Shown here one piece after another: positions 62,436-64,000 of a DNA stretch of 64,000 nucleotides. The stretch is taken from positions 36,754 through 100,753 of the forward strand of contig CAZNYW010000006.1 of assembly GCA_964577375.1 (NCBI GenBank). Direction: 5' to 3'. Source of the DNA: DATKUC01 sp964577375. GTDB taxonomy: Bacteria; Spirochaetota; Spirochaetia; DSM-27196; DATKUC01. The stretch's first letter is position 1. Each line of letters opens with the position of its first letter. Position numbers and translations under genes: made by a program. The notes under the pieces were generated by a model, which made no database searches, had not been told where the DNA came from, and worked only from the letters and a program-made list of their open reading frames with translations.

Positions 62436-63876
62436 GAACGGCGGGGTGTATCTCGTCGTTTCGAAGCATCTTGACCGCATCCTGCAGCACGACATCGTAG
62501 TCGAGGTCATAGACGATCGGCGTGCTGGTCACCCGGGCAACCTCACCTTTCACCAGATAACGGATGGTCCGTGCGTCGAGGTCGATTCCCTGGCTCTTGA
62601 GTTCTGCGATGAAGCTCGAGATGTCCGCGTCGGTCGGTTTCGGATGCTTCTCGACGAAGGTCTGGATCAACTGCTCATTGAGCAGCTTAACGTAGGCCTT
62701 CTGCTGCTCGTCGGTGAGCTTCGGCTGTGCGACAATCTTGTCCGGCTCGATGCCCTTCTTGTCGATGAAATCGCCGCTCGGCGTATAGTACTTGGCCATG
62801 GTGAGCCGGAAGCCGCCGTCTCCGACGTTGCGAACCTGCTGCACCGAACCCTTTCCGTATGTTTTTTCCCCGATGAGATAGCCGCGTCCCCGGTCTTTGA
62901 GCGCCCCGGAAAGAATTTCCGCGGCCGAAGCGGTACCGCCGTCGACCAGGACGGCGATAGGGATGTCGTTGGGAACGAGCTGACCGGGGGTCGCGTAGAA
63001 CGCCTGATTCTCGCTCGGAATCCGGCTCTTCGTCCCGACGATCAGGCCGTTGGAGAAAAACTCATCGGCCGTGTCTATGACACCGTTGAGCAGCCCGCCG
63101 GGATCATTGCGCAGATCTATGATCATCGAGGTGTAATTGTGGTCCTTGAAGTAGCCGATCGCCTCCTGGACCCTCTCGGCGGTGTGTGGAGTGAACTGGA
63201 TGATACGCAGATAGCCGATACGCTGCTTTCCGGTGTCGGTCCCCGTGATCATGTCACGCTTGACGGTCGGCACCTCGATGATCGAACGCTTCAGGGTCAC
63301 CGGAAATTCGAGGCTCTCACCGCGACGAATGGTAATGGTGACATCGGTTCCCGGGGCGCCGCGCAGCTTGTTGACCACATCGTCCACGGTCATGTCCGCA
63401 GTCGTGTGGTCGCCGATCTTGACGATGAGGTCACCGGCGTGGATGCCGGCGCGATAGGCCGGGGTGTCCTCTATGGGAGATACCACCTCGATGAAGAGCG
63501 GCCCCTTCGAGCCGTCCTGCTGTGCCTGTTTCGAAATGTACATACCCACACCGCCGAACTCCCCGGAGGTAGTGTCGGTGAGTCCCCGCATCTGGTCTGC
63601 GGTCAGGTAGGCAGAAAACGGATCGTTCAGGCTGTCGAACAGGCCCTTGAGCGCACCCTCCACCAGGGTGTGCGGATCGACCTTGTCCACGTAGTTGTTC
63701 TGAACGAAGTTGAACACCTGGTCGAACATGGAAAGGAGCCGCTGAGTCTCCGCATCCTTGCTCTGTGCGAACACCGGCGGCGCAAGCACCAGCACCAGTG
63801 TAAGAACCGAGATTACGGCAGTACCCGCGATCCAGAGCACGCCCTCACGTCTTGTCTTCTTGTTGTCGGAACTCAT
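62410..63876 (-). CDS. ctp: S41-family C-terminal processing protease
   Basis: 488 aa. N-terminal signal anchor (about 15-37, ending PPVFAQ), PDZ domain (about 100-185, GEFGGVGMYI... AYRAGIHAGDLIVKIG), and the S41 protease core with the catalytic Ser in GGTASAAEIL near 315 and Lys in GEKTYGKGSV near 340. Periplasmic serine protease that trims substrate C-termini, often cell-wall hydrolases or lipoproteins. ATG 63876 has GGAG 6 nt upstream and overlaps the upstream edge ORF by 32 nt. Confidence 0.95.
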   Translation of the reverse strand: MSSDNKKTRREGVLWIAGTAVISVLTLVLVLAPPVFAQSKDAETQRLLSMFDQVFNFVQNNYVDKVDPHTLVEGALKGLFDSLNDPFSAYLTADQMRGLTDTTSGEFGGVGMYISKQAQQDGSKGPLFIEVVSPIEDTPAYRAGIHAGDLIVKIGDHTTADMTVDDVVNKLRGAPGTDVTITIRRGESLEFPVTLKRSIIEVPTVKRDMITGTDTGKQRIGYLRIIQFTPHTAERVQEAIGYFKDHNYTSMIIDLRNDPGGLLNGVIDTADEFFSNGLIVGTKSRIPSENQAFYATPGQLVPNDIPIAVLVDGGTASAAEILSGALKDRGRGYLIGEKTYGKGSVQQVRNVGDGGFRLTMAKYYTPSGDFIDKKGIEPDKIVAQPKLTDEQQKAYVKLLNEQLIQTFVEKHPKPTDADISSFIAELKSQGIDLDARTIRYLVKGEVARVTSTPIVYDLDYDVVLQDAVKMLRNDEIHPAVHEAIPAVH

Positions 63877-64000
63877 CAGCCACTCCACGCAGACGGTCGA
63901 TGCCACAAAGATAACGTAAATATACAGGAATAACCGAAGCTGTGAGTAGTATCAAGAACCCTGTGGATAAAATCAGGGGAGTAATTCCGCGGTAAGTACT
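63845..64000 (-). CDS. C-terminal end of a membrane protein running off the window
   Basis: 51 codons open from the window edge to TGA at 63847-63845. The translation has one clear membrane helix (about residues 7-30: PLILSTGFLILLTASVIPVYL) followed by a charged cytoplasmic-type tail (GIDRLRGVADEFRQQEDKT). It overlaps ctp by 32 nt and holds the ctp Shine-Dalgarno. Before ctp many genomes have ftsX or an M23 peptidase, but this tail is too short to name. A chance frame is possible. Confidence 0.5.
   Translation of the reverse strand, partial: STYRGITPLILSTGFLILLTASVIPVYLRYLCGIDRLRGVADEFRQQEDKT
63962..63970 (-). other. Perfect DnaA box
   Basis: TGTGGATAA on the plus strand, TTATCCACA on the minus strand. 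Single copy, within the edge ORF, 9 kb from the intergenic cluster. Confidence 0.6.

Overview
The window is a GC-rich bacterial chromosome segment with no mobile elements, rRNA or CRISPR. Content points to a free-living member of the Spirochaetota. The clues are a FlgM-like anti-sigma factor, a secreted cyclophilin-FKBP fusion, a DUF4954 beta-helix protein, a MurA with Asp in place of the catalytic Cys, and several spirochaete-style membrane/TPR proteins, alongside full amino-acid and pyrimidine biosynthetic genes. The phylum is an inference; no ribosomal marker is present. A 100-N scaffold gap lies at 32429-32528.

Layout. 1-3.5 kb: tRNA-Ala(GGC) running directly into a large unknown gene, then an lspA/Nif3 operon on the minus strand. 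3.5-12 kb: Lon-like protease, GHKL-like/HDOD protein, glutaredoxin and OsmC pair, TrmH-type methylase, a metal-ligand-less Fe-ADH homologue, FlgM-like gene, rsmI, zinc-ribbon membrane protein. 12-21 kb: histidine kinase overlapping a sugar symporter, aspS-serA, heterodimeric ABC exporter. 21-30 kb: dual immunophilin, class III cyclase fused to two 2TM units, radA, TraB-like, DHH phosphoesterase, TPR lipoprotein. 30-45 kb: unknown membrane-anchored protein, histidine phosphatase broken by the gap, tkt, leuB, hisIE-hisA-FGGY kinase, CorA, MFS, pyrC divergent from DUF4954, HD protein. 45-54.5 kb: thrC/lysC divergent from a lipoprotein-murA pair, J-domain protein and two six-TM proteins. 54.5-64 kb: an AT-rich intergenic with DnaA boxes, a YbjN-like/PspA/pseudo-receiver operon, STAS-zinc ribbon, SDR, sigma-54 activator without an HTH, FxsA, WecG-like, rsmE, ctp, and an edge ORF.

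The strongest cross-cutting signal is how genes start. Fifteen promoter-proximal genes have a TANNNT -10 hexamer ending only 5-10 nt before the start codon, usually with a -35-like element 16-18 nt upstream, and no Shine-Dalgarno. Operon-internal genes mostly have a good Shine-Dalgarno or ATGA-type overlaps. This suggests that leaderless mRNAs are routine in this organism. The first gene, 11 nt after a tRNA without encoded CCA, fits the same theme.

Other points of interest are several enzyme folds that have lost catalytic residues (Fe-ADH, HisI half of HisIE, NTase part of the HD protein, receiver of the PspA-linked regulator, WecG-like protein), and a scaffold gap that can be closed on paper because identical 55-bp ends restore the reading frame.
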